DNA from: Alkalitalea saponilacus
Lineage (GTDB): Bacteria; Bacteroidota; Bacteroidia; Bacteroidales; Marinilabiliaceae
Direction of reading: 5' to 3'
Assembly (NCBI RefSeq): GCF_900168165.1
Contig: NZ_FUYV01000019.1
Coordinates: 47,002 to 111,001 of the forward strand
DNA: 64,000 nucleotides
Below, piece by piece: positions 63,888 through 64,000 of this stretch (positions within the stretch are counted from its first letter, which is position 1; each line of letters begins with the position of its first letter). Both the position numbers and the translations under genes were made by a program. The notes below the pieces were generated by a model, which had not been told where the DNA came from, did not search any database, and saw nothing but the letters and a program-made list of their open reading frames with translations.

Positions 63888-64000
63888 AATCATCTTAATA
63901 AAATAATTGGTATAGGCGCTTAGACCGCCCAATATTTTTTTTAATGCTACTTTAGTAGCATGAATGAACGAAATAAATTTAAAGGCGTGAACTCAATTAA

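Overview
The window reads as a stretch of chromosome from a Bacteroidota bacterium, probably a plant-polysaccharide-degrading, possibly anaerobic member near the Marinilabiliales (inference). The grounds are a SusC/SusD pair, TonB-dependent receptors with N-terminal carboxypeptidase-like domains, many lipoproteins with a cysteine lipobox, a type IX secretion tail on a nuclease, a NigD-like lipoprotein, a DUF3078 barrel, the carboxyspermidine route to spermidine, and promoters of the Bacteroidota type (TAnnTTTG at -7, TTTG at -33). No phage, CRISPR array, intact transposase or rRNA operon was seen.

Layout. 0-7.3 kb (minus): GH51 arabinofuranosidase and a xylose cassette (GntR-type regulator, xylB, xylA, sugar/H+ symporter) with a recurring TCTGTT/TCTGGT motif before each gene. 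7.5-11 kb: DEAD-box RNA helicase, TRIC/UPF0126 channel, secreted endonuclease/exonuclease/phosphatase. 11.3-18.5 kb: TonB receptor, DUF5689 surface lipoprotein and secreted endonuclease I, a probable extracellular nucleic-acid scavenging locus together with the facing nuclease. 18.7-22.1 kb: carboxy(nor)spermidine dehydrogenase and decarboxylase separated by a DoxX-like gene and a cluster of REP-like palindromes. 22.1-32.1 kb: RecQ, GH43 endo-arabinanase, biotin carrier plus carboxyltransferase, LysE exporter, a small hypothetical gene, and an operon of GPH sugar symporter plus GH43 exo-arabinofuranosidase.

32.1-35.6 kb is an AT-rich accessory stretch of unrecognised genes ending at a tRNA-Arg(ACG); it has an attC-like inverted repeat. 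35.8-49.2 kb is mostly household: NigD-like lipoprotein, M23 peptidase, TPR protein, Pif1-like helicase with a TPR tail, NadD, guanylate kinase, YicC, DUF3078 barrel, MATE exporter and a CarH-like B12-binding MerR regulator. 49.2-50.7 kb has no gene but holds a pair of direct repeats by the regulator, two sRNA-like units and a direct repeat before the next operon. 50.7-60.4 kb is a pectin utilisation locus: SusC, SusD, a fibronectin/beta-helix lipoprotein and two PL1 pectate lyases. 60.5-63.4 kb is a second-type DnaE polymerase; the window ends in low-complexity and REP-like repeats.

Together the carbohydrate genes form a coherent programme: pectate lyases open homogalacturonan, GH43 and GH51 enzymes strip and cut arabinan side chains, SusCD imports the fragments, and symporters plus XylA/XylB feed pentoses into the pentose phosphate pathway. 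The most interesting non-genic signals are the REP-like family, the heptamer repeats before three genes, the attC-like structure, the sRNA-like pair and the possible light-sensing regulator with its repeat pair. Many start codons were moved downstream from the longest reading frame; reasons are given per entry.
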